From: Trametopsis cervina
Lineage: Eukaryota > Basidiomycota > Agaricomycetes > Polyporales > Irpicaceae
Direction: 5' to 3'
Length of the DNA stretch: 64,000 nt
Assembly (NCBI GenBank): GCA_022385755.1
Contig: MU278349.1
Coordinates: 744,001 to 808,000, forward strand
The translations under genes were made by a program, and so were the position numbers. This document shows positions 45,169 to 56,364 of the stretch, one piece after another. Position 1 is the first letter of the stretch, and each line of letters opens with the position of its first letter. The notes beneath the pieces are model-generated. The model searched no databases, had not been told where the DNA came from, and was given only the letters and a program-made list of their open reading frames with translations.

Positions 45169-46392
45169 ATGGCTACTGAAGACCAAGAACGGCTCCTGAG
45201 AGCATTGGAAGCCCACGGACAACAATTCCTCGCATCTTTCGATTATCCACAGCTGGGTAGCAAACGGGGAGCAAATGCTGAAGCAGGACCAAGCAACTTG
45301 AAAAAACCACGAAGGGATGATGAGGAGACAAACGAGGACGAGGATGAGTGGTCGGGAATTGGCGGTGGAGAATCCGACTTTGATGGTGAATACGATGAGA
45401 GTGCTGGGGAAGACTCCGATGCCGGTAAGTGGCATAAGAAGGATTTCGAACACATCGTTTATTGGGTCCAAAGATTCACTAGCTGCATCACCCACTGGCA
45501 CGGGGGGCCCTCAAATCATACAGTTCACAGAGCTAGTCAATGGTGCACCTTCTGCTAGCAATATCTCCAAGGCTCACCAGAAAGCCTTCATGGTAGGTAT
45601 GCTCGCCGTAATTCTATCATGCCGTTCGTGACCTCAACTTCTTTACAGTCATCTAAGGTCATCAAGTTGACACAGAGTATATTAGAAGACAGAGAAGGGG
45701 CTAGTTTGTCTGGCGACGATAGGGACGAAGAATTGTGAGTATGCCTCTTCACATTGCGCTACTACAACGATTTACGAATATGCGATCAGGACGAACGCGC
45801 AAAATGATGCACTGCTGCACCGTCTTGTTCATACGAAGCTCTTATCTGGGTCATTGAAGGATGATCTGGGTCTAACTCCCGCTCAGCGACGGAAAGCTTT
45901 GGCCGGCCGGGTACTGGAGGCGGCGGGTAAGGCGAAGCTTGGCAAAGGGGAAACAGCCGTCCGTTCCAAGGAGCGGAATACAGCAGCAAAGCATGTACGA
46001 GATGGATTAGTGTCGAAGCAGAAAGAGCGCAACGCGAAGGCTCTAGAAGAGGTTCCTATTATGTTGCAGTCTTATGAAGCTCCGATACTGAACATCCCTC
46101 TCGTTTGTAGGCAAAGCATATGGGAAACTACCATCCGGCACTGAAGAAATTGTATGATGATCAGGCCGAATCACGAGGAAAAGGGAAGCGCGAGAGGGGT
46201 CTCAGAATGGGTGTTGGTTCCTTTGCGGGCGGTGTCCTCAAGCTTAGCAAAAATGAGATTGATTCTGCTGCTGGAAAGCCAAGGGGCGGAGCCCGTGGCA
46301 GAGGCCGAGGGAGGGGTAGGGGCAGCGGTGGCCGAGGTGGCCGAGGTGGCGGTCGTGGTCACAGCCGTGGTCGTGGTCGTGGTCGCGAATAA
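45169..46392 (+). CDS. FAF1: 40S assembly factor FAF1/FSAF1-like with RGG tail
   Basis: This is a nucleolar factor for 18S rRNA maturation, by similarity to the FAF1/FSAF1 (DUF4602) family. The start MATEDQERLLRALEAHGQQF is followed by an acidic stretch (EETNEDEDEWSGIGGGESDF). Later exons give QIIQFTELVNGAPSASN and KVIKLTQSILEDREG. Next come QRRKALAGRVLEAAGKAKLG, RSKERNTAAKHVRDGLVSKQ and MGNYHPALKKLYDDQAES. The family hallmark is GLRMGVGSFAGGVLKLSKNE. Four introns of about 50-60 nt separate these parts. A Gly/Arg tail of about 37 residues follows the hallmark (46283-46390), which is not part of the usual family core. The start at 45169 is the first ATG in the frame. The hallmark is short, so the family call is good but not absolute. 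Confidence 0.8.
46283..46390 (+). repeat. GR/RGG-encoding tandem repeat
   Basis: Imperfect 6-9 bp units (ggccgaggt, cgtggt) encode a Gly-Arg-rich tail at the C-terminus of the FAF1-like protein. Such tails bind RNA and are common in nucleolar proteins. Confidence 0.85.
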
Positions 46393-46685
46393 TCATCTTC
46401 GAACACATCCAGTGTATGCATCAAGCATTGGGCGAAAAAATACATGGTTGAAAGGGATTACATATGATGTGAGTTCATGGGCATGAGGGCATACTGGTAG
46501 TCGCATACAGACGAGATGATGAAAAGGGTCGCATGTTCCTCTACACCGCAGCGGAATAGAAACGTAATAGAATAACTTATAAATGACGTTGTCCACTTCC
46601 GTGGGATCGCCTACCAGATGACCTGCTGGATGCACTTCTGCGCATATTCTCAGTGGAGATAGAAGTACCGATATATATGTTACCT

Positions 46686-48472
46686 CACCCTGAACTTTGA
46701 CGACTGTAGTGATCTAGATGAATTACATTCGAAGTGTCATGGGACCGATGGCTAGATCGGCTTGGTTCGTAGTCACGTTTTGAGGACCTGCCTGAGTGCC
46801 GACTGGGAGCGGCGCTGTGATGTAGTCAGAGATATTTTGAGAGCTCTAGGGAACCGGACGTACACTGAGCTGCTCTGGGAGCTTGTGTAAGGAATATACA
46901 CAACATTTGCGTTGCCCGAGGAGGGTGGAGACCGCCCTCGAGGTGGTTCATGGCTGGGACGGCGGTTGGTAGAGGTCCGGGTGATATCAACGTGGTACCC
47001 ACCTGTAGTCCTCTTGATCCGTGCGCCTGCTAGAGTGCCTGCTCGAGGCGTCATAAGACCTGTGGCTTCGGTTCGAGCCTCTGTAGTTTCTATCATCACT
47101 GTCGGTAACATGAGATATCGTAAACACGTTCAGAAAAACGTCCCGCGCACTCGTATTCTCGTCGGTGATCTCTGTACCGGTCCCGATAGAAGTCCTCGTC
47201 AGAGCTATTGTTGTGTCGATATGAGTAGTCCAGTGACGATTCATCGTCGAAACCAAGTCTGGGCAAGGGATGAGATCAACGACGCATGTTAGAGGCGAGG
47301 TAAAGTGCTTGCCGTCCGATTTCTCGCCCGTGAGAGTCCTCGATTATCACTGGCGGTTGCCGCTGAGGTCGATATTTCCCACTGAAATCGCCCACCCTAA
47401 ACGTAGAGGACATGTCAGCGTTTCATAAAGATCGTCGAAGGATAGGTTGCATGCCTTGTCAACTCATTTCCCTTGTCGTCCTCGAAGATGACAGGCGCTC
47501 CGCCCGGAATGATGTAGTACGTATCTTTCTTGCCATGCCTTCCCCGTTCGACTACCACGACGCATGGTGGATATTTTTTGTCATCACCTTCGAATGAGGA
47601 GTCACTTGAGCTGCTACCCTGCACGTTATCTCAGCATTCGAAGTATGTGACATCCTAGTAGCTGCTTACCCTCCTGGGCCTGGACCTATAATCGCCTCGA
47701 GGTTCGGAGTTATACCTCGAGCTCACGCGCTCACGTTCGTCGCTAGTGCGATACTGAGGCTGCTTTTCTCGTGAACGACGGCTCTGCGACCCAATGATAT
47801 CAGCGTGGTGGCTGGTCGCCGTCATGTTAGGTACCAGCATAGGTAGGTGTTGCTCAGCATACGCATTCCGAAGCTCGGGCTGGCTGTGGATTTGGCCAAC
47901 GGGAGGAACAGAGACGTTCTGAGGAAGCATCTCCGGGATGGGATGCCTTGGCGTACCCAGCTGAGGCAGGTTGACCTCTGTTACTGGCCGAACAGAAGCG
48001 CCATGGTCAGCGAAAGCTTCTTGAAGGCGAGTTAGAGAGCTTTCCCTCTGGACAATAGGAATGGTATTGTCCTGGGCATCATAGTGCCCTTCACCATACG
48101 AGTCGGCAATTGTGGACTCAGAAAGTCGATCGTATTCGTCGTGTACCGACGGACGACGACCATGGCTCTGGTATCCTCCATGAAGAGGGCCGTCACTCTG
48201 GATAGCCCCATAACCCGCATATGATTCGGGTCGTTCCAGCACCTCCTCATCCCACTACGCGTCAAATCAGTGCCGATCCAGAATTTAAAATACACCTGAC
48301 GTACTCTTTCAACTTGCTCCCTAGACTTCGAATGTGGGATTACTCTGCTCCAGGCAGATGTCGGGGAAGCCCGCTGTTCACGGTGACCGTAGTCGTCGTA
48401 CCGATCATATTCCTCTCGATGGTCTCTGCGGGACTCTCGGGGGCGCTGGAACGATGGAAAGAATCGAGGCAT
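46686..48472 (-). CDS. Basidiomycete-type RS/DY-rich protein of unknown function
   Basis: I do not recognise a named family. The start MPRFFPSFQRPRESRRD opens a charged region (REEYDRYDDYGHREQR). After an intron it continues EEVLERPESYAGYGA and runs through a disordered region rich in His, Ser and Pro. The only ordered core is PCVVVVERGRHGKKDTYYII and PGGAPVIFEDDKGNELTR, then VGDFSGKYRPQRQPPVIIED and GREIGR. The tail is rich in Arg, Ser, Asp and Tyr (YRHNNSSDEDFYRDRYRDH; RHSGRSSKRDYEPSRSS) and ends HYSRQSSG. About six introns are needed. The one at 47259-47312 appears to be GC-AG; without splicing it the frame stops. I believe similar proteins exist in other agaricomycetes, but a search is needed. 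The stop at 46686 depends on the last intron choice. Confidence 0.7.
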
Positions 48473-49052
48473 TGACACAAAAGCAAGAGACAGAGCGAAG
48501 GTGAGGATCCGTAGATCAGCCTCTGAAAGAGGTTAGCTAGAGGAGTGCTTGGGGCATAGGATGTACGGTGCGCTTTGATGTGAGTGGTCGTTTTCATACG
48601 CAAGAGCATCATGTTAACCGTGCGGACAAGGTGTGGCGTAAGCCCCTCCAGAGCAGCACACGGGCGACTTCAATATCTGGCTGCGAAACTCGAGATCCCA
48701 CAAACGAGGCTGCATCGCGGCCCAGCAGAGTTCTTATCGCCCAGTTCAGATCCGTTACTCAGGGTTCAAGCGTCTTTCGGCAATGCAGAAAGCGCACGCT
48801 CAAACTGCGCTGTATTGCAGAGATACATGAGGTCAGTACCAATCAGATTCGTTTCTTGCCCCTGGTATATGAGTATGGTCAGCAACGCCCATGACTAGAA
48901 GTTGAAGACTTACTAGTTAGCACTCTATCAACACATGTACTATTCCCAACGCTTCATCATAATCGGTCCATGCTCCGTAAATTGAAACAGTATGGCAAGT
49001 AAGTATGAAAAACTTACGGATGACGGTATAAATGTCCGCAAGACCCAAGGCT
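48473..49052. other. Intergenic region, no convincing gene
   Basis: These 580 bases lie between the RS-rich gene's start and the stop of the ZNRD2-like gene, both on the minus strand. Two overlapping plus-strand frames of about 105 codons (48568-48898) show no protein-like pattern. A 5' UTR intron of the RS-rich gene may be here. Confidence 0.4.
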
Positions 49053-50289
49053 TTAAGTATCGGAAGCATGTCGTTCACTCCACTGTAGCTCCTTCACTTT
49101 CAAAAGTGCTTGCGATACCTTGGTGATAGCATCGGCAGTCAATCCAATTGTGTTGGCATCGAATGCAGGACCGTCCGATATGACCCTCAGTCTTTTCGTC
49201 AAAGCCTGCATGGACTTCTCCAGCGCTTCCGCTGTAGCGTCCACTGTACGCAGCGTCGACTACACAGAGGAAGATTCTTAGTACTTCATCGAATCAACGC
49301 GTTGAAACTTCAGTGGCAACACACGTTATGGGCATCAGGATGCGCGACAGGAGAAGATCCGGGGAGGGACTTGAAAATAGACAACGATAAGCTTGATATC
49401 TACAGCGGGTGGTAAGATTCAGCGTACTTTTTCTGCTGAGGCAACATGGCTCTGCGACGTAAACGGATGTAAGCAAGCTACACACCAAATATAAACTGCG
49501 AGATTACTAACACGTTCTGATCGGTTCAACCCTGTGTCGAGTTGGGCTTGAGCCGTACGCAAATTCTCCGTGCCGACTACCAGCTCATGTACACCGCTAC
49601 TTGAAGGTGTTGCAGCCGGGACGGACGTAGGGGGCTGGGTGGGGCTCAGGATCTCCAAGCCGTTCCCGTCAGATCGTCCGACGTATATTGTGTGGCAGAC
49701 TACACATTCCTATGGAGTAGACTAAACTTGAGCAACGCTAATACGTGAAGATGATGTGCACCTTCCGGGGATCGACTTCTCCATTCGCTTTTGGGGGACG
49801 AACGAGAGGTATGCCATAGCAGTTTACATTGGGACATTCGTCAGCTAGCATTGCCCACCCTTTCAATAGTAATTTTCCAATCTCGGAAGAGGCATAATCT
49901 GATTGCTGACGGCGACGTGCGATTTCTTGCATATCTACAGGGTGCACAAAAGTGGGCGAGCTGAGCGTACTTGAGACCTCCGTAGGAGGAGTGGACGGTC
50001 GAGATGCCTCCTGACTGGCAGAATCCTGACTTGAAACTGACTTCTGAGACAGAGCAGACGAGGAAGAGATTTGAGAAACCGGACCACCATCGCAATTTGC
50101 GCAGAATTCTGTTGGTGGAGAGGTTTTCGAACGCATGAGGGGAACTTGCGAGCATCTTTTACAGATATCATTGCTCATTATCTGGATTATGACAATCAGC
50201 ATTATGCGAATGATAGATACTGTTTCACTCACCCATCCCTTGAGAAGATATTCTCCCAGAGTCCCAGAGACATCCACGATCTTGCTCAT
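49053..50289 (-). CDS. ZNRD2/SSSCA1-like protein with two zinc ribbons
   Basis: This protein contains two copies of the Auto_anti-p27 (Sjogren/scleroderma autoantigen 1) zinc ribbon. The first is VSGTLGEYLLKGW, an intron, then MSNDICKRCSQVPLMRS...EFCANCDGG, with Cys pairs CKRC and CANC. A Ser-rich linker follows. The second is IGKLLLKGWAMLADECPNVN, CYGIPLVRPP and, after an intron, ECVVCHTIYVG, with CPNVNC and CVVC. The C-terminal part is helical: LVVGTENLRTAQAQLDTGLN and then TAEALEKSMQALTKRLRVIS, DAITKVSQALLKVKELQWSE. Human ZNRD2 has been tied to centromere and mitosis biology, but its biochemistry is unclear. The splicing between about 49260 and 49515 is uncertain and may hide a small exon. 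The gene is divergent from the EDEM gene. Confidence 0.82.
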
Positions 50290-50461
50290 ATTGTCCTACA
50301 GTGTCACTTACCAGGCTCACTTTCTAACGCCGCGGTGTAAAGTCACTGAAGCGCCTTCATCGGCGACTCGAGCCGCGTCTAATGAATGATCCGGCGATCG
50401 TGAAGACGTGTCTGATGTCAGGCGCCTACTGAGTTCTAACAACGCTGACTGCTCACACTAC
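50290..50461. promoter_or_regulatory. Divergent promoter ZNRD2-like / EDEM
   Basis: This 172-bp interval separates two divergent start codons. Both promoters must be here or extend into the neighbouring 5' ends. I recognise no defined element. Confidence 0.4.
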
Positions 50462-53400
50462 ATGAAGTGGCCGACTTACTGGCCAAAGTCAGTCCTTCTC
50501 CTCCTTCTGGTCCAGGAGAGCAAAATATGGCAGAGTAATGAGCTCCTGTTTGCACATGCTGTGCCATGGGATTCTAAGCGTATGACGGATGCCAGGTGTG
50601 TGACTGATATTCACTTGTGGCGCGGCCTTCTGCTAAGACGAATAATCTCTGCAAGAAATAAAACGAAGTCGTTATGGTATCATGGCTACGACAGCTACAT
50701 GAGATACGGTTCGTACCTTTTGAAGTTTCTACTCAGCTTTAGGACTGTCGTTGACAACGTTCATGCATAGCTTTCCCTATGGACGAGGTGCGGACAAAGC
50801 TGCAGGTTCAGTCACGTCGAGATTCATAAAGCACCCAACAGCTTGCTCCGCTGTCGTGCTCCGGAAGAGGCCCTGATTGGTATAACCCGTACGTGATCAT
50901 GCGACATGAACCTATGTATTACACACACTCACCGCGGTCCAGAGGGAATATTGCGACCAATGATGTCGCAGGGAACTTCTCTGTAACATTGGTCGACGTA
51001 CTGGACACCTTGGTTGTTCTTAACGATACCCTCAACTTTGAAAAGGCAGTGCGCGATGTCATTGACTGGGTTCAATTTGATGTGGATACAAAACCCCAAG
51101 TCTTCGAGACCACAATCCGCGTTCTCGGAGGTTTGCTTTCAGGTCACCAATTTGCTAGCACCTCCGGACAGCCGTTTTACATACCATGGTATCGTGGAGA
51201 ACTACTATCGCTAGCCTATGATTTGGGCACACGACTTCTGCCCGCTTTCAAGACGCCAACTGGCATCCCCTATGCACGGGTGAGTGATTCCCTGTGAGTG
51301 TCGGTGACAGCCCCTCACAAAGATCCAGATCAATCTTCGTCACGGTCTGATGAGAGGCGAATCACTCGATTCTTGTACGTCAAAAGTGACTTCATAACGA
51401 CCACCACTGAACGCAATGCTAGGCACTGCAGGGGGCGGCTCCTTGATTTTGGAATTCGGTACGCTGAGTCGTCTCACCGGGGATGACCGGTTTGAGAAGG
51501 CTGCAAACAAGGCTTTCTTTGCGCTATGGAACCAGAGGTCTGACATTGGTCTGGTTGGAAATACTGTCAACATTCACAGTGGAGTACGTGATTCTGCGTC
51601 ATGCACAATTATTTGACTAAAGCGAGGCGAAGACTTGGACACATCCCGAGGTGGCTAGCGTCGGCGCAGGCATCGACTCCTTCTACGAATATGCACTGAA
51701 ATGGTACATCTTGAGTGGTAAGGCTGCGAGCTTACGAAGCTTTGATTCACATTTATCGTCTGTGTTGCGACAGGGGAAGTGGAATTCTTGGATGTTTTTC
51801 AGGAAGCGTATGCAGCCGTCATGCGATATGCACGAGCAGCGGACGGTTTTTGGGTTAGCAACATCTACTCCGCTTTTGCCCTTTAAAACTGATGCACGAT
51901 TAGTATCGTAGCGCGAACATACACACGGTATGTGCCTTGGCCCTTTATAGCTACTTTTCTAAACGTACGGCGACAGGGCGACCCTGCTTACAATACTGTG
52001 GATTCTTTATCGGCATTCTGGCCTGGTCTTCAAGTCCTTGCCGGGGATGTTGAAAACGCCATTCAGTCTCATATGACTTGTAAGCCTGTTCTTGTCTGCT
52101 AAGAGCAGTTCGTTGATACCATACAAGACTGGAATCTATGGAAGAAATTTGCAGGTTTGCCTGAAGGTTTGTCATCTCCCATACTCACGAATCCCTGCAT
52201 TTATCCCTGCTATCAGTCTGGGACATGAACTATCAAGTTGCCACTTCATTCCAATATCCGCTTCGCCCAGAGTTTGTAGAATCAACTTGGTATCTCTACC
52301 GGGTAAGCTGACGAGCCTTCTGTGGTCGCTCAAGATCTCAGACATTATCTGTAGGCGACTCGGGATCCATTCTATTTAGACGTTGCAGGTACGTTAAGCG
52401 GTTGTGGCGAGACCTGCTACTGACATGTTGTTGCAGAGCGCATCCTGCATGATCTCACTTGGCGTGCCGAAGTGAGCTGTGGGCTGGCGAGCATTTCGGA
52501 CGTAAGATGGAATTCACGCGATGACCGCATGGAATCATTTGTGCTCTCAGAAACATTAAAGGTGATTCTAATCGTGCACCTCATTTTCTTGCACATACTG
52601 AACAAAAATACAGTATCTATATCTATTATTTGATGAAGAGAACCCTTTGCACAGGGACGACTCAAACTATGTCCTAACTACCGAAGGACACATCCTATCC
52701 CTCGATCGGAAACTGGAGAAGCCCATGTCGTCTATTCGCCGCGAATTGCGCCGAGTGGAGCACCTCGAGTGCCCTGCGTATCATTCACCTATCGTAGGGG
52801 CTGATGAATATGGAGAGACAGGACTAACTACGGGTATATATACGCGTGCCGACATCGAGTACTCCAGGCATCTGATTCAAGCGCCTGCTACTAAGGCCGA
52901 GGAGGCATCGTGGACTCCAGATGGTGAATGCCTCATTCCAAAAGTTAATTTATATGTAAGTTCTAGTGTCTTCGCTTACCAGAACCACCGCTTCAACACG
53001 CTTCCTCAGACTTATGACTTCGTGTTGTCTCCGAACGGCAAATCCGTTCCGGAAGATGTCCACCCAAGTCCCCAGAAACTTATCGCGGTTTCCGATGGGT
53101 ATCTCCTGCAAAATTTGACAGGCATACGCACGCACATCGTCAGCCGGATGGATGGGAAAGGGTATGATATCACCAAATGTGGGTTTCCCTCAGTTTGTAG
53201 GGCACTGTGTAGTATTGAAACGGCGTGCTCGTAGTGGGACCGTATAGCGTGAAGACAGGTCAGATTGTTTATGTCAACGACTCCGATCTCGCCCGCACAC
53301 CCACAGGCAGCAAACACGGCGACATAGCTAATTCGGGACGTGCCCCCGAGGTTTACCTCAGGCTTTCGATGGATACTATCGACCCAGTCCTGGTACAGGC

Positions 53401-53983
53401 TGTTGTACGCGATGCCCCCACAGAGGTACTGGTGGTCGCGTCCACAGCCGGTTTTGGTGGAGATCCCATAGCTCCAGATGCAACCAGCGAGCCAATACGA
53501 TTTGGTCATGGAGAAGGGGTCAAGCTCGTCCGAGACGCATCCAACAAATACGGCTGCGAGCCGTATTCACAACAGTTCATCCATGACGAGGCGGTTGTCG
53601 TCAAACGAGGCGAATGCACATTCTTGGAGAAACTGGTGGAGGCTACTATTGCTGGTGCTTCTGGCGTTATTGCTCTCAGCGACGAACAACAAGGCATCAA
53701 CCCATCCGCCTCTGCGGAGGAACTGCTGGAGTATGGAGAGTCCCTGGCTGATACAGCTATAGTGACTATCAATCGTGCATATGGTGCCGTCATAACATCC
53801 ATGCTGGACGCAGTAGAGTTGTACGGGGGAGACATCATGATGGCTGTGGTCCCTGCAGGAGTTCACGGAGCGACGCAGCCGCCATCGCAGACACTAGACG
53901 AAAAGCGAACGCGGGCGAAGGAGGGGAACCGGGTGTTGTATCTAAATGGCTACCCATTGCTCAATACTAGGTTGATGATATGA
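50462..53983 (+). CDS. MNL1: EDEM-type alpha-mannosidase (GH47) with PA domain
   Basis: This ER lumenal protein trims mannose from misfolded glycoproteins and sends them to ERAD. The N-terminus (MKWPTYWPKSVLLLLLVQES) is a signal peptide. The GH47 barrel starts with LWYHGYDSYMRY, AFPMDE, LAPLSCSGRGPDWYN and IATNDVAGNFSVTLVDVLDT. It continues with QVFETTIRVLGGLLSGHQ, PYARINLRHGL, GAGIDSFYEYALKWYILSG, RPEFVESTWYLYRATRDPFY and SETLKYLYLLFDEENPLHRD, ending NYVLTTEGHIL. The C-terminal region contains a protease-associated domain (KYGCEPYSQQ, EAVVVKRGECTFLEKLVEAT, GASGVIALSDEQQG). About 15 short introns must be spliced. The presence of a PA domain is like metazoan EDEM3. No KDEL-type signal ends the protein (RLMI). 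The 3' end is 90 bp from the end of APT1. Confidence 0.92.
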
Positions 53984-54073
53984 TTTCATGCCGGCGTGAT
54001 TCACTGTGTTGTGAGTCTTCGATATACACTATTTCTACATCTAGGTTATTGTTTCTGTCTAGTATTCGTGATA

Positions 54074-54786
54074 CTAATCATCGCTCTGGATTATAGAGTA
54101 AAGAGGTGCATCGAGCTTCTTTGCCGCTTTGAGGAATGTTAATTCGATGATGAATAAATACTCGAGAACAGTTCCCCCCAGCTTCTTCACGAGCTGGCCA
54201 GCAGCGGATGCGGATCCGCCTTTCAATAGTATAACCTTGAGCATCAGGCTGAGCAATGGTACAAACGCACTCACCGGTAGCAATCAGGTCGTCTACGACC
54301 ACTACGTTTTGACCGGGCTTGATCGCGTCGGCTTGCATCTCAAAGGAGTCCTGAGAGCAATGTCAATACGTCGGCGATCGAAAGGCATGCTTGGATGCTC
54401 ACCACCCCGTACTCCTTCTCGTACGAAGCACTCGCACATTCGCCAGGGAGCTTGCCCTTTTTCCTGACCGGCACGAATGCTGCGCCCAGCCTCAGCGCGA
54501 TGATAGGACCAAGCAAGAATCCACGAGCATCCAGGCCAACTATGACGTCTATCTTCTTCGTAGGCGAGTTGGGGATGGTCGTCGACGTAAGGTGATACAC
54601 GAAATGCGTGATCAATGTCTCAAATGCGACGTGGTCCCGTAGAATGGGGAAGATGTCTAGGAAGACGATTCCCTAATGATAATAATCTCGTCAGTCATAT
54701 AGCAGAGATAGATGGCTTATGCCGACCTTCTTAGGGAAATCCTGGTGTGGCTTGAGCAGACTCTTCAGATACTCTGCATCTGCCAT
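54074..54786 (-). CDS. APT1: Adenine phosphoribosyltransferase
   Basis: This purine-salvage enzyme makes AMP from adenine and PRPP in the cytosol. The start MADAEYLKSLLKPHQDFPKK is followed by an intron and GIVFLDIFPILRDHVAFETL. The core gives DVIVGLDARGFLLGPIIALR, GAAFVPVRKKGKLPGE and YEKEYGV. The PRPP-binding loop VVVVDDLIATGGSASAAGQL is split by an intron after ATG. The C-terminal strand and helix read GTVLEYLFIIELTFLKAAKK. The protein is about 180 residues, the usual size. The stop at 54074 lies 90 bp from the stop of the converging EDEM gene, so the 3' UTRs probably overlap or are very short. Confidence 0.95.
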
Positions 54787-55186
54787 GGTCACTGCGCGCG
54801 GAAAAGTGAGTGGCTGCTCTACGGCGCGTAAGAAATAGTTTCCATCGATTGTGAAAGTTAGGAAATCATTTTCGGAATGCAGCTTGACAGAGTGATGGAT
54901 GTACTTTTCATGCTCGCCATCGCGCAGGACCGTGTTAAAGGCGTGAATATAACTGAGCAACGTTGTGACTTGATAGTATTCTCAGACTGGTCATGAAAAC
55001 GCGATGGCGACGCATACAGTGCAACGAACAGGCTGGATGGTTCTTACAACACTTACTTGCCCGTTGCAAACGGCTCAGCATCTTGACGAATAACACAGAC
55101 GGCATATACGAGATGTCATACCCTTGCAGCATAGCGTAAAGAAATCATGGATGATACAACAATAGGTCGACAAAGTAAAGATAGTT
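54787..55186. promoter_or_regulatory. APT1 upstream region
   Basis: These 400 bases lie between the APT1 start and the stop of the S1 ribosomal protein gene, both on the minus strand. They should contain the APT1 promoter. I see no gene. Confidence 0.4.
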
Positions 55187-56177
55187 TTAGACAGACTCGA
55201 GGATCTCAGGCTCCTTGAAGTCCTTCACTACTCGTGTGCCTGTCTCCTGTATGAGAGAGATATGTAAGCAAGGAGAAGGATTGGCAGGTTCATGTACTTA
55301 CGTCTGTCGTCTCGCCGTGAAGCTCCAACAACTTCGACAGATCGAACTTCGGTGCCTTCAGAATCTTCGCCTTGTGGACGTAGACGTTCTGAAGGGGGTA
55401 GATACTCCGTGCAGCCTTCTCGATCTCACGACCAATCGCCTCAGGGACGAACTTCTGCACCAACTCCTTCAGGTCGCAGCTCGTCGCTTCCCGGGTCATG
55501 ATCTCAAACATCTTTTTCCGGATCTCACGAATCTGCGCCGACTGGGCGTATGTGGTCTTGCGGACCTGCGACGGTCTGCGCTTGGTGAAACCGATGGCGA
55601 ACAGACGAATGAGGTAGCCGTCGGTCGTCTTAACGTCGACGTGGGCTTCGATAAGGGATTGCCACTTGCGAACCAGCGAACGGAGCTTGTCCGAAGTGAA
55701 GGACATGCCGTGGAAGTTGGTCAAGCAGTTCTTGCCCTGGATTTCGTCCACTCGTAGCTTGATCTTACGGAAGGACTGCTCCTCATCCTTGTTAAGGTCA
55801 CCGAGCGAAACTTCAATGATACGACCCTTCAGCGAGTCGTTGGCGTTTTCTTTGGGAATGCATGTTACAACGTATTTTGTTCACGAGCAAGAATATATAC
55901 TCACTCAAACCCTGGGATCGGTTGACCAGTGTCTTGCCCACATTCTTCACCTCGAAGATTGAAGGAGCCTTCAGGTCATACCAGTCTGCAAATTGAACGT
56001 TAATCTTCGTATAAGAGGGCACGCTCTGACAGAGATATACCTTTGCGGGAGAAAGGGTCAACGACCTTCTTCTTGATACCCTTCTTGCCCTTCGAGAGAC
56101 GCTTATTCTAAAGGAAACGACATTGAGCTATGCGTATAAACGATATGCGAGATGGTCAGCACCTTGCCGACGGCCAT
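55187..56177 (-). CDS. RPS1: 40S ribosomal protein eS1 (S3Ae)
   Basis: This is a cytosolic small-subunit ribosomal protein near the mRNA exit site. Exon 1 (MAVGK) is followed by [20 protein letters not shown]. Further exons give [59 protein letters not shown] and [20 protein letters not shown]. Next come [40 protein letters not shown] and [20 protein letters not shown]. The end reads [19 protein letters not shown] after a short last intron. The total is about 257 residues, exactly the family size. Exons near the start are short, as in many fungal ribosomal protein genes, so the introns could host regulatory or snoRNA sequence, though I see no box motifs. The assignment is certain. Confidence 0.97.
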
Positions 56178-56364
56178 GATGGGGAAGAAAGTGCGGTGAA
56201 GGGAGGGACCGCGACGAGTGAGCCGGCACTTGGACGGGCTGTAGTTTTGGGAGGCGTAAGTACACGCTCGCAGACGACTCTCGATCCGGCAATGAGTGAC
56301 AAGCCACCGTGACCCCCGTCACAAACCTTACTTTACAGCTGTATCTTATTTTCTCACGCTGCTC

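Noticed and set aside
55215..55757. 180-codon plus-strand frame
   Set aside because: It is antisense to the ribosomal protein S1 gene, whose sense reading is certain.
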